Origin: JAPLKX01 sp035530195 | GTDB taxonomy: Bacteria > Hydrogenedentota > Hydrogenedentia > Hydrogenedentales > SLHB01 | Length of the DNA: 64,000 nucleotides | Direction: 5' to 3' | Assembly: GCA_035530195.1 (NCBI GenBank) | Contig: DATKVG010000217.1 | Span: forward strand, 1 to 64,000 | Shown: piece after piece, positions 33,049 through 40,618 of the stretch | Layout of the letters: the number at the start of each line of letters is the position of its first letter | Numbering within the stretch: position 1 is the first letter of the stretch | Notes under the pieces: generated by a model | The model's input: only the letters and a program-made list of their open reading frames with translations | What the model was told of the DNA's origin: nothing | Database searches by the model: none | Program-made: the position numbers and the translations under genes

Positions 33049-34422
33049 TCAATCCAATTCAACGGTTTCGCCGGCAGAAGAGCAGAATTTGCGGCGGCCA
33101 TTCCCGGCCTGATCATACATCCAGTCAATCGCTTCGGGGTCGCCGTGGACGAAAATCACGTTGCGCGGGTTCAACCGGTTGATCTGTTCGTGCAAGGCGT
33201 TTCGCGGGGCGTGCGCGCTGAAATGGAAATGGGCGACATTCTCCAGCTTCACTTTCACTGCCGGCCGGGACGGGCCGAAATGAAGCACCGTCCCTTTCTT
33301 GGCGTGCAACACCCTATATCCCAGCGTCTCCGGATCCACGTAACCCACAAAGAATATGCCGTGGTGCGGGCTTTGCACCATCTCCTCGGCTATCAGGGCC
33401 GAAGGCGTGTTCTCGACCATCATCCCGGACGTCGCCACGATAATGGCCGGCTCGGACAGGAGAGCCTGCACGTTATCCCTGTTCCACACGTCGCCCACAC
33501 GGCCAAACCGGCTCAGCGGCCGCAACATCGCATCCGGGTGCAGGTAATCGGGGTAGCGGTTGTACACCTCGTAGATGGCCCGGCCCAGACCCGACGCGTA
33601 CACCGGCACAGGCGGCAGGCCTCCCGCGTCTTGGTATCGGGCGATGATGTTGAGCATCTCCTGCGTCCGGCCCAGCGCAAACGCCGGCACCAGAACCGCC
33701 CCGCCCCGGTTCAACACATCCGCGATACGCCGGCAAAACCGATCCGCCTGCTCCTGATACCGGGACTGGTCGGCCTCGAGATTCGCCCCATACGTCGACT
33801 CGATGATGAGCGTATCGATCTGCTCGGCCTCGTCCAGCGGATCGAGGCCCGCCATAAGTTCCTGGTCGGTGTCGCAGATGTCGCCGGTGTAGAACAGGGT
33901 GTGGCCCTCCGCCCGCAGCAGGATGCTGGCGCTGCCCAGCACATGCCCGGCGTGCCGCAACCGGCCCACCATGGCGCCGTTGCCGCAGACGCTGAACTCC
34001 TCGTCCAGCCCAACGGCCACCGCACTTCCCACCGCGTAATCGACGTCCTCGTGCGTATACAGCGGATATCCCGGCACGTTCCGCTCCCGCGCGATGGTGC
34101 CCATCACTGAAACGCTGTTGTGCAGCATGCGGTCCATCACGCCCACGGTGGCCGGCGTCGAGTAGGGGACGGTTTCGCGGAACCGCCGCAGCAGTTCGGG
34201 AACCGCCCCGCAATGGTCGACGTGGCCGTGCGAAATCAGCACCGCTTCCGGCGCCTCGCGAAGCAGCGAAAAATCCGGAAGCGCCTGAGGGCCGTCCTTT
34301 TTCGGATGGAGACCGCAGTCCAGCAGAATCCTGTGGCCTTCCAGTTCGATCAGGTATGAATTCGCGCCGATTTCGCGGCCGCCACCGATCGGCGTAAACT
34401 GTAACGGGGAAACCTTCTTCAC
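33049..34422 (-). CDS. MBL-fold/beta-CASP RNA-processing-type metallohydrolase
   Basis: 457 residues. LISHGHVDHCGAVPELL is the zinc-binding motif 2, and HAGHVLGSASILL and FYTGDI give motifs 3 and 4. The inserted beta-CASP region includes LIIESTYGANLE, LVPAFALGRTQEML and IIVATSGMM, and FVHGDPEAI supplies the C-terminal ligand. This is the CPSF73/YSH1-like bacterial group acting on RNA. There is no KH domain, so it differs from the archaeal CPSF. The target RNA is unknown. Confidence 0.92.
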   Translation of the reverse strand: MKKVSPLQFTPIGGGREIGANSYLIELEGHRILLDCGLHPKKDGPQALPDFSLLREAPEAVLISHGHVDHCGAVPELLRRFRETVPYSTPATVGVMDRMLHNSVSVMGTIARERNVPGYPLYTHEDVDYAVGSAVAVGLDEEFSVCGNGAMVGRLRHAGHVLGSASILLRAEGHTLFYTGDICDTDQELMAGLDPLDEAEQIDTLIIESTYGANLEADQSRYQEQADRFCRRIADVLNRGGAVLVPAFALGRTQEMLNIIARYQDAGGLPPVPVYASGLGRAIYEVYNRYPDYLHPDAMLRPLSRFGRVGDVWNRDNVQALLSEPAIIVATSGMMVENTPSALIAEEMVQSPHHGIFFVGYVDPETLGYRVLHAKKGTVLHFGPSRPAVKVKLENVAHFHFSAHAPRNALHEQINRLNPRNVIFVHGDPEAIDWMYDQAGNGRRKFCSSAGETVELD

Positions 34423-34470
34423 GGGTGCAATCTTAAGAGTTAGAAGTAAACATTGTCAAAGCCGGATGTA

Positions 34471-34503
34471 ACGCGCGCGTGCGCGCACGCGCGTCCTCGC
34501 GCG
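34471..34503. repeat. GC-alternating near-palindrome
   Basis: An almost pure CG/GC alternation with a central GTGCGCGCAC between the MBL and maf genes. It could extrude as a hairpin or adopt left-handed DNA. Noncoding. Confidence 0.5.
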
Positions 34504-34504
34504 C

Positions 34505-35122
34505 TTACAGGAACGCACAGCGCGACGTGTCCATCAGTTCAAAAAGAGTAAACCCAATTTGGCGGAGCACCTCATCGAGGCGGACCAGCGGCAGACCCAG
34601 CACGTTCTGATAGCAGCCGTCATACCGCGCCACCAGAAGGGCTCCGGGGCCGTCCACCGTGTAAGCGCCCGCGCGATCTATCGGGTTAACGGCGCGCATA
34701 AACCCCTCAATTTCCGAACTGGACAGTTCCCGGAACGTCACGTCCGTCGATTCGTAGCCCTCGGCCACCCTGCCCGTCGACGTATCCACCACCGAAAGAC
34801 CCGTCAGCACCTGGTGCGTGTTCCCGGAAAGTTTCTCCAGCATCCGCCGCGCCTCGGCCGAGTCGGCCGGTTTGCCCAGCACATGATCACCCAGAAAAAC
34901 CAGCGTGTCCGCCGCAATTACGAGCGCCGGCGAATCGAGCCGCCCCGCCACGTCGTCTCGCTTCGCCCTCGCGTTGATCACCACCATCGTGGCCGGGTCG
35001 CCTTCCAACGTTTCCTCGACACGGCTCGGGATAATCGTAAACTGCAGGCCCAGCGCCGTCAGAAGGGCACGGCGACGCGGCGACGCCGACGCCAGCACGA
35101 TCCCGCGCATCCGCGCGCTCAT
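34505..35122 (-). CDS. maf: Maf-like nucleotide pyrophosphatase
   Basis: 205 residues. IVLASASPRRRALLTALGL is the Maf opening with the SxSPRR phosphate-binding motif, AADTLVFLGDHVLGKP holds the catalytic Asp, and NPIDRAGAYTVDGPGALLV and YQNVLGLPL complete the family. These enzymes hydrolyse non-canonical NTPs or dTTP/UTP, and links to septum formation were proposed. The start codon overlaps the lolA stop (ATGA). An ATG four codons later is possible. Confidence 0.94.
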   Translation of the reverse strand: MSARMRGIVLASASPRRRALLTALGLQFTIIPSRVEETLEGDPATMVVINARAKRDDVAGRLDSPALVIAADTLVFLGDHVLGKPADSAEARRMLEKLSGNTHQVLTGLSVVDTSTGRVAEGYESTDVTFRELSSSEIEGFMRAVNPIDRAGAYTVDGPGALLVARYDGCYQNVLGLPLVRLDEVLRQIGFTLFELMDTSRCAFL

Positions 35123-35841
35123 TCCGGCTTCACCCCCATCGGACCCGGAAGCCGCCGCCCCTCGATCTCCACCGTCTCGACCAGCCGGTCGTTCTCGATG
35201 ATCTTTGTGCCTACCGCCACTTCCACCTGCGCCCTCGACGGATCCAGCGGCTCGTTGATCCGAAACTCCGAAATGTCGATCCGCGCCTCTGAATCCTCGT
35301 CGTTGATCACGTGAATCCGCACCGGCAGGTAATCTTTCTCCCTCAGGTACAGCCTCACTTCCTTGAATGGCACGGGCTGCTCCTCTTGCGGCTTTGGCCG
35401 GATAGCGAGGCCTTTAGTCGCACCGGGCGCCGACTCGGCGGTCCCCTGCGGGTCGAACAATTCGAGGTTATACGCCTGCCGCAAAGCGTCGGCATTGTCC
35501 TCAAACCCGAGGAAGAATATCTCCGCCTGGGGATTGTCTCCGATGTCGTGGACCTCGACCTGCTCGATCTCGGGGATGTATTCGTACGCCCGGTACCCAT
35601 CGATCACGTACGTCGCGCCAACTTCAGGTTTTTCGTAACGGAACACGATCCGCCGCGGGTTGACATAGACCACCGAGCCCTCGGTCACTCTGGTCTCTTC
35701 GGGCGTCTTATTCTCCTGCTCGAACCGGGCCTCCAGCGTCTGGATGGCATCGCGTTTCGCCGAGAAATCTCTGAAAAAAGCGTCAAACGCATCGTTTTCC
35801 ACCGCCCCGACAAATGCCGCCAATATCAAGATGGTTGCCAT
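35119..35841 (-). CDS. lolA: LolA-like outer-membrane lipoprotein carrier
   Basis: 240 residues. A short hydrophobic N-terminus (MATILILAAFVGAV) acts as export signal. The mature part shows the LolA pattern: FSAKRDAIQTLEARFEQENKTPEETRVTEGSVVYVNPRRIVFRYEKP, YVIDGYRAYEYIPEI, and the later VRLYLREKDYLPVRIHV strand. LolA shuttles lipoproteins across the periplasm. The family is loosely conserved, so a related RseB/LolA-fold role cannot be excluded. GAGGA precedes the ATG, and the stop overlaps maf. Confidence 0.87.
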   Translation of the reverse strand: MATILILAAFVGAVENDAFDAFFRDFSAKRDAIQTLEARFEQENKTPEETRVTEGSVVYVNPRRIVFRYEKPEVGATYVIDGYRAYEYIPEIEQVEVHDIGDNPQAEIFFLGFEDNADALRQAYNLELFDPQGTAESAPGATKGLAIRPKPQEEQPVPFKEVRLYLREKDYLPVRIHVINDEDSEARIDISEFRINEPLDPSRAQVEVAVGTKIIENDRLVETVEIEGRRLPGPMGVKPE

Positions 35842-35868
35842 CGGATGTTCCTCGTTTTATTCCGGGTT

Positions 35869-36405
35869 TCAGCCCGGTGGGGTATTAAAGATGGCACTGG
35901 CACGAGGCTGATCCGGTGTGCCGCCGTCTTCCAATAAGGCCTCGTGCGAGGCGAGGATCGCCCGGATGTCCGCACGCAGCCTGTCCCGCTGGTCCTGCAG
36001 ATGCGTGATTTCCTGCGCCAGAAGAACCGGCAGACGCGCGTTTTCCGTGTCGATTCTGGATTTCTCCAGCCGGGCCGCTTCGATCAGCAACGACGCCTCC
36101 CGTTTCGCCGACTCGATCAGGTTTTCGCCGAACTTTTGCGAAGTCACCAAGGCGTCGCGCAGCGTCTCTTGCATCTGCTGGTGCTCGTCGAGTTCGTCGT
36201 TTTGTTCGGCCAACTGCGCCTTCAAACCGCGGATCTGCTGGATCAGGTTCTCCAGCACGTCTGCCACGCGCGCCAGGAACCCGTCCACCTCGTTGGCGCT
36301 GTACCCGCCCACCAGCGACCGGCTGAATTCGTAATTGAGCACGTCGCTGGGCGACAGCACGCGTTCCTTGCCCAGCACGTTCGAGACCACCTTGTTTTTT
36401 CTCAT
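35869..36405 (-). CDS. DivIVA-domain coiled-coil protein
   Basis: 178 residues. LSPSDVLNYEFSRSLVGGYSANEVDGFLARVADVLE matches the DivIVA N-terminal domain (membrane-curvature sensing crossed helix). A long coiled coil (about 60-165, ALVTSQKFGENLIESAKREASLLIEAARLEKSRID) follows. DivIVA proteins mark poles or septa. In Gram-positive bacteria divIVA is often near proC/yggT-type genes, and here it is 51 bases after the ProC fusion. ATG 36405 is chosen because GGAG lies seven bases upstream. An upstream GTG is weaker. Confidence 0.85.
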   Translation of the reverse strand: MRKNKVVSNVLGKERVLSPSDVLNYEFSRSLVGGYSANEVDGFLARVADVLENLIQQIRGLKAQLAEQNDELDEHQQMQETLRDALVTSQKFGENLIESAKREASLLIEAARLEKSRIDTENARLPVLLAQEITHLQDQRDRLRADIRAILASHEALLEDGGTPDQPRASAIFNTPPG

Positions 36406-36456
36406 GGGCGCTCCAATGTTAACGAGTTCCACCGCCGTCGCGCAGAGCGCGCTTAT

Positions 36457-37749
36457 TCATTTGCCCAGCTCTTTTGACCGCGCAACCGCCGCATCTACCC
36501 CGGCCGCAATCAGTTTTTCAAAACCGCCGGCGCGGAACGCCTCCAGCGCCGCCGCCGTGGTCCCGCCTTTCGACGTCACCCGCTCGCGCAACACCGACGG
36601 GCCTTCGCTCGACTCCTTCAGCAACTGCCCCGCCCCAAACAGCGTCTGCGCCGCCAGCCGCGTCGCCTTGTCCGGCTCGAGCCCGTGCGCCTGCGCCGCC
36701 CGAACAAGCAACTCAACCACATAAAAGAAATACGCCGGGCCGCTGCCGCTCAGCGCCGTCACTGTGTCCATCATGTCTTCCGAAACAAATTCTGCGATGC
36801 CGATGGCGCCAAAAATCGCCCGAGCGACCGACTTGTCGGATTCCGTGCAATTGTCCGCCATGGCGATCCCCGCCGCGCCCGCTCGTACCAGCGCGGGCGT
36901 GTTGGGCATCACACGCACCACCCGGACGTCCCGGCCAAGCCGCGACTGAATGTAGCCTATGGAAATACCCGCCGCAATCGAAATCACCAATGTCCCCGCC
37001 TTCAATCCCGGTCTGATCTGGTCGAGGGCTTCCGCCATATTCTGCGGTTTTACCGCCAGCAGCAGGACATCGCTCGCTTCAGCCAGCGCCCGCGGTGACT
37101 CCGCCACACGTACATCCAGGTTGGCTGCCGCCGCCCGCCGGCCTTCCGCTAAGTCGTAAACTATTGCAGCGCTTGGTGTTATGGTGCCCGTCGTTATCAG
37201 CCCCTGCACAATCGCGCTGCCCATGTTCCCAAACCCAAGGAAGCCCACCGCGCCCAACAAACCCGGCGCAGCCTCTTCCTCGCTGTTTGCCGGCGCCAGC
37301 GTTTTCACCATCGCCACTTCGTCGCAGTCCGGGAACAGCGGGCAGCGGATGCAATCGTTAAATACCTTATGGGGGAGGTCATGCTTTTCTATTTGCTCGA
37401 ACTGGTAGCGGGCAAAGAACGAAGGCGTCCGCGTCAGCGCGTAGACGCTCGAAATCTTCAAGCTCCGCGCCTCATCCAGGCAACGGTCCAGCAGCCGCCC
37501 GCCAATCCCGGTGTCGCGCAGGTCAGGACGTACCACCAGCGACCGGACTTCGGCCAGATCGAGCGTGTCTATATGGAGGGCGCAACATGCCGCCACTCCC
37601 TGCTCGTCGACATACGTATAAAAGTCGCGGACAGTTTCGTACAATTCCATCAGGGGACGGCGAAGCAGATCGCCCTGCTGGGCCGCATTGTCCAGCAACT
37701 GTTTGATACCCACCACTTCATCGAGCTTCGGTTTGCGAATTACGTTCAT
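36457..37749 (-). CDS. proC: fusion of ArgA-like GNAT acetyltransferase and pyrroline-5-carboxylate reductase
   Basis: 430 residues with two complete domains. Residues 1-155 are a GNAT fold (EVRSLVVRPDLRDTGIGGRLLDRCLDEA, the acetyl-CoA loop) ending with CIRCPLFPDCDEVAMVKTL, characteristic of short ArgA-type N-acetyltransferases. Residues 165-430 are ProC: VGFLGFGNMGSAIVQGL (NADP), VKPQNMAEAL, RVMPNTPALVRAGAAGIA, ALSGSGPAYFFYVVELL and ERVTSKGGTTAAALE. ProC makes proline from pyrroline-5-carboxylate, while ArgA-type enzymes acetylate glutamate for arginine synthesis. The fusion joins two glutamate-derived pathways. No frameshift is seen at the junction. Confidence 0.92.
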   Translation of the reverse strand: MNVIRKPKLDEVVGIKQLLDNAAQQGDLLRRPLMELYETVRDFYTYVDEQGVAACCALHIDTLDLAEVRSLVVRPDLRDTGIGGRLLDRCLDEARSLKISSVYALTRTPSFFARYQFEQIEKHDLPHKVFNDCIRCPLFPDCDEVAMVKTLAPANSEEEAAPGLLGAVGFLGFGNMGSAIVQGLITTGTITPSAAIVYDLAEGRRAAAANLDVRVAESPRALAEASDVLLLAVKPQNMAEALDQIRPGLKAGTLVISIAAGISIGYIQSRLGRDVRVVRVMPNTPALVRAGAAGIAMADNCTESDKSVARAIFGAIGIAEFVSEDMMDTVTALSGSGPAYFFYVVELLVRAAQAHGLEPDKATRLAAQTLFGAGQLLKESSEGPSVLRERVTSKGGTTAAALEAFRAGGFEKLIAAGVDAAVARSKELGK

Positions 37750-37930
37750 TCCAGCACCTCAACATGCTTTCTTCGGTGAAAAAACTTCACAAAGTCTATC
37801 ACAAACCGGGTGCACCCTTCCGGTTCCCCTGCTATCCCGCAAAAAAAGAATGACCCCGTTACCGCGGGCCATCCTCGCCTGTCTACGGCCACAGACCCCC
37901 AGCGCCCGCGACCGCTAACCTCGGATACGT

Positions 37931-38056
37931 TCAGTCCTTAAACCAGCCGATCACCGTCTTGATCAAGTCGTACAGGCTGTCCGGCAGATTCGCCTCCAGC
38001 CAGTCCCCATTGATCGTTACCGCCTTCTTTGGAACCGATATGCGCCTAACGTGCAT
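37931..38056 (-). CDS. 41-residue small protein with a strong ribosome binding site
   Basis: Reading leftward, GGAAGGAGGTGA stands five bases before an ATG at 38056. The 41-codon frame MHVRRISVPKKAVTINGDWL... ends with DLIKTVIGWFKD and a TGA at 37931. The Shine-Dalgarno is the strongest in the window, which argues for real translation. The N-terminus is basic and the C-terminal 18 residues could form an amphipathic helix. No family is recognised. It sits between the tandem signal peptidase gene and the GNAT-ProC gene, in the same direction. Confidence 0.6.
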   Translation of the reverse strand: MHVRRISVPKKAVTINGDWLEANLPDSLYDLIKTVIGWFKD

Positions 38057-38162
38057 TCCGTTTCACCTCCTTCCGCTTGTGGTCAAAAGAATACTACCCC
38101 AGCATGCTGTGGTTGGTCAACCGAAAAAATCCCAACTTCTCGTCTGGATTGTATCTCAGAGA

Positions 38163-39488
38163 CTACGAGGGGCGCCCCACACGGTGCGGCGGCCACCACA
38201 CGGCCGTTCCCCGGCCGACAAGCTTGGCTCTTGGCACCCAACCCACCGTGCGGCTGTCCAGATGCGCTTCGGGGTCGTCGTCTTCCGTGAGAATGAACAC
38301 CCGGCCTTCCGGCACCAGCGAGTATTCCTTGCCCTTAGACCGGGCGTAAGGGCCGACGCCGTCTCCCGACGGGAAAAGCCGTTCCGCCAGAACCGGACTG
38401 CCCACCGGCGCACCGTTTACCTCCAGCTTTCCGCCGTCCAGGAACACCCGTTCGCCGGGCAGCCCCGCAATCCGGCCAACCAGGTAGTGAGGAATGTCCT
38501 TGCCTTCCTTGGGTGGCCGGTACAGCACCAGATCGCCGCGGCGCGGCTGTCCCCACGACATGAGGCGCAGCTTCGTAAACGGCGCCGGCAGGCCGTATGC
38601 CCAGCGGTCGATATAGGCGTGATTCGATTTGCCGCCCCGCTCATACCGCCACGACCGCCCGAAGAAAACTCGGCCCACGAACAGAACCCCCACAACCGCC
38701 ACCACCGTCTGCCACCACCATGTCCGGCTGAACCCCGTAAAATCCCGACGCCGGATGATTGGCAGCCAGATGCATGATACCCTCCCCAAGATGCGCTCGT
38801 ACGGCACCCAGCCAAAGTACCGGCCATCCCTGCTCTGGCTGCTGTTGTCGCCCAGCAGCAGGTAGGAATTCTCCGGCACCACCGAATAGGCGTCTTCCGT
38901 CAAAATGCCGTACTTCATGTCGGTACTGTAGCCGGGCCGCGGCGACGTGTACTGAACCGGCGGCATATCCGGCGGCAACTCGAGCGGGACACCGTTGGCG
39001 TAAACCTTCCCGTTGGCGATGTGGATGCGTTCGCTGGGAAGCCCGACCACCCGTTTGACGAGCGTCGTGTGAACGGCATTTTCCTCCACCGACTTGAACA
39101 CCACGATATCCCACCGCTGAGGTTTTGAGCGCCGCCAAATCCGATCCTTGGCATAGTTCAAGTGATAGTTCGTCAATGGAATGCGGATACCGTTGAGTGG
39201 ATACCGCAGCCCATAAACAAACTTGTTAACGAAAACCCGATCCCCCTTCAGGATGTGCGGGTCGCCGTAGAACGTCGGCTCCATCGAACCCGACGGGATC
39301 CGGAACGGCTCGACAAACGCCCAACGTATCGCCAGCGCCACCAGAATCGCGATCAGCATGCTCTTGATCCACTCGACGCCGCCCGGCCCCAATATGCTGA
39401 CCAACAAGCGCCAGGGCGCCGCCACGCTCGCCACGCTCGCCGTTTTAACCTTTTCATTTGGTGCTGATTTCTTCCGATTCGCTGCCAT
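38163..39488 (-). CDS. tandem signal peptidase I-like protein with degenerate second S26 domain
   Basis: 441 residues. The first half is a standard signal peptidase I: one membrane helix (WIKSMLIAILVALAIRWAFVEPF), IPSGSMEPT with Ser68, LVKRVVGLPSERI with Lys145, and GDNSSQSRDGRYFGWVP. A second membrane segment (TVVAVVGVLFVGRVFF) leads to a partial repeat: GDLVLYRPP, YLVGRIAGLPGERVFLDGGKLEVNG and DSRTVGWVPRAKLVG. This copy has no SxSM box and has Gly in place of the catalytic Lys, so it should be inactive. ATG 39488 is preferred because GGAAG lies upstream. An ATG five codons earlier is possible. It lies beside another signal peptidase. Confidence 0.88.
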   Translation of the reverse strand: MAANRKKSAPNEKVKTASVASVAAPWRLLVSILGPGGVEWIKSMLIAILVALAIRWAFVEPFRIPSGSMEPTFYGDPHILKGDRVFVNKFVYGLRYPLNGIRIPLTNYHLNYAKDRIWRRSKPQRWDIVVFKSVEENAVHTTLVKRVVGLPSERIHIANGKVYANGVPLELPPDMPPVQYTSPRPGYSTDMKYGILTEDAYSVVPENSYLLLGDNSSQSRDGRYFGWVPYERILGRVSCIWLPIIRRRDFTGFSRTWWWQTVVAVVGVLFVGRVFFGRSWRYERGGKSNHAYIDRWAYGLPAPFTKLRLMSWGQPRRGDLVLYRPPKEGKDIPHYLVGRIAGLPGERVFLDGGKLEVNGAPVGSPVLAERLFPSGDGVGPYARSKGKEYSLVPEGRVFILTEDDDPEAHLDSRTVGWVPRAKLVGRGTAVWWPPHRVGRPS

Positions 39489-39581
39489 CTGCGTATCTTC
39501 CATTAAACCACGGGTAAAGAGGTAACTATACCTTTTAGGGGCGGCGGGACGCCAGCGCGCCTGATTATGCCGAAGCCTGTA

Positions 39582-39602
39582 GGCCCGAAATAATTTCGGG
39601 CC
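39582..39602. repeat. dispersed 21-bp palindrome, copy 3
   Basis: Same palindrome as 13707 and 15825 but with A at the centre. Flanking TA extends the pairing to about 25 bases. Its right end abuts the lepB stop codon, between the two signal peptidase genes, where it could attenuate or stabilise the transcript. Confidence 0.9.
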
Positions 39603-40597
39603 TACTTCCGGCGCTGGCCCCGGCGCCTTCTCCTGAGACGAGAAATGATCTCAATGGCCGCGATCGCCGCCGGCACACCGTACAGCACCGCCTGGCCCTG
39701 CCACGCGTGCCAAAACCCCGTAAAATCCCGCGCGCGCCCGATTGGCCAGAATGTGCAGGACACCCTGCCCAGGATATTGCCGCTGGGCAGCCAGCCGAAA
39801 TACCGGCCGTCGAGGCTGTTGGGGCTGTTGTCGCCCAACGCCAGGTAGTTGTCCCGCGGCACGGCCGAATACGCGTCATCCTCCAGAATCCCGTACTTCA
39901 GCGGATTCGGGTACTGTTGCTCGAAGTTCTTGACCGCGACATCCCGCAGCCATTCCGGCAATCGCTCGTACAGGCGTTTCAATTCCCCGCCTGTCAACGC
40001 CATCAATTGCCCGTCTATCATGTTCCTTAAATCGGCATCTGCGGCGTTGCCCGAACGTACCGCCAAGGTCACCGCAAAACGCATCCTCTCCACTTCGTAC
40101 GCCCCGAGGTAGCGCGTGTAGTGCAAGACGTCCCGCAATTCTTCGGGCGGCTCGAGCCGCCGGCCATTCGCCCAAACCGCCCCGTCCTTAATTTCAATTC
40201 TTTCGCCGGGCAGCCCCACGATGCGCTTGATCAGCACGGGGTGCGGCGAGTCTTCTTCTACCGGCCGGAACACGACGATGTCCCACCGCTCGGGATCCTT
40301 GAACCGCCGCAGGCGGGTGCTCGTGAAAGGAATTCGGGGACCGTAGATAAGCTTGTTGACGAAGATCCGGTCTCCGCGAAGGAACCGCTCGTCGCCGTTC
40401 AGCGTCGGATACATGGATTGGGTGGGAATCACAAACGGCTGGAACAGCAGCCACCACACCGTCAGCACCGCCAGCCCCAAAAAAGCCCAGCTCAGCGCGT
40501 TGCGTACCGTCAGCGGGCCCACTACCGCCTCAACCAGCCGCAACACCGTCTGCCGCCGCGGTCGAGGCTCCGGCCCCTGCGGATTAGGCTGATTCAC
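39602..40597 (-). CDS. lepB: signal peptidase I
   Basis: 331 residues. After a Pro/Arg-rich cytoplasmic tail comes one hydrophobic helix (FLGLAVLTVWWLLFQPFV), then IPTQSMYPT with the catalytic Ser61, RGDRIFVNK, LIKRIVGLPGERIEI with the general-base Lys124, and GDNSPNSLDGRYFGWLP. It removes signal peptides from exported proteins. An insertion of about 70 residues (YTRYLGAYEV to LEYGIL-like) lies between the Lys box and the GDNS box. It follows lepA by 21 bases, a common bacterial order. Confidence 0.95.
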   Translation of the reverse strand: MNQPNPQGPEPRPRRQTVLRLVEAVVGPLTVRNALSWAFLGLAVLTVWWLLFQPFVIPTQSMYPTLNGDERFLRGDRIFVNKLIYGPRIPFTSTRLRRFKDPERWDIVVFRPVEEDSPHPVLIKRIVGLPGERIEIKDGAVWANGRRLEPPEELRDVLHYTRYLGAYEVERMRFAVTLAVRSGNAADADLRNMIDGQLMALTGGELKRLYERLPEWLRDVAVKNFEQQYPNPLKYGILEDDAYSAVPRDNYLALGDNSPNSLDGRYFGWLPSGNILGRVSCTFWPIGRARDFTGFWHAWQGQAVLYGVPAAIAAIEIISRLRRRRRGQRRK

Positions 40598-40618
40598 ATT
40601 TTCTTCCGGCGCGCTCAG

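Noticed and set aside
34471..34503. Possible replication or binding site in the CG-alternating palindrome
   Set aside because: Only a simple alternating sequence of about 30 bases; no DnaA boxes or AT-rich unwinding element nearby.
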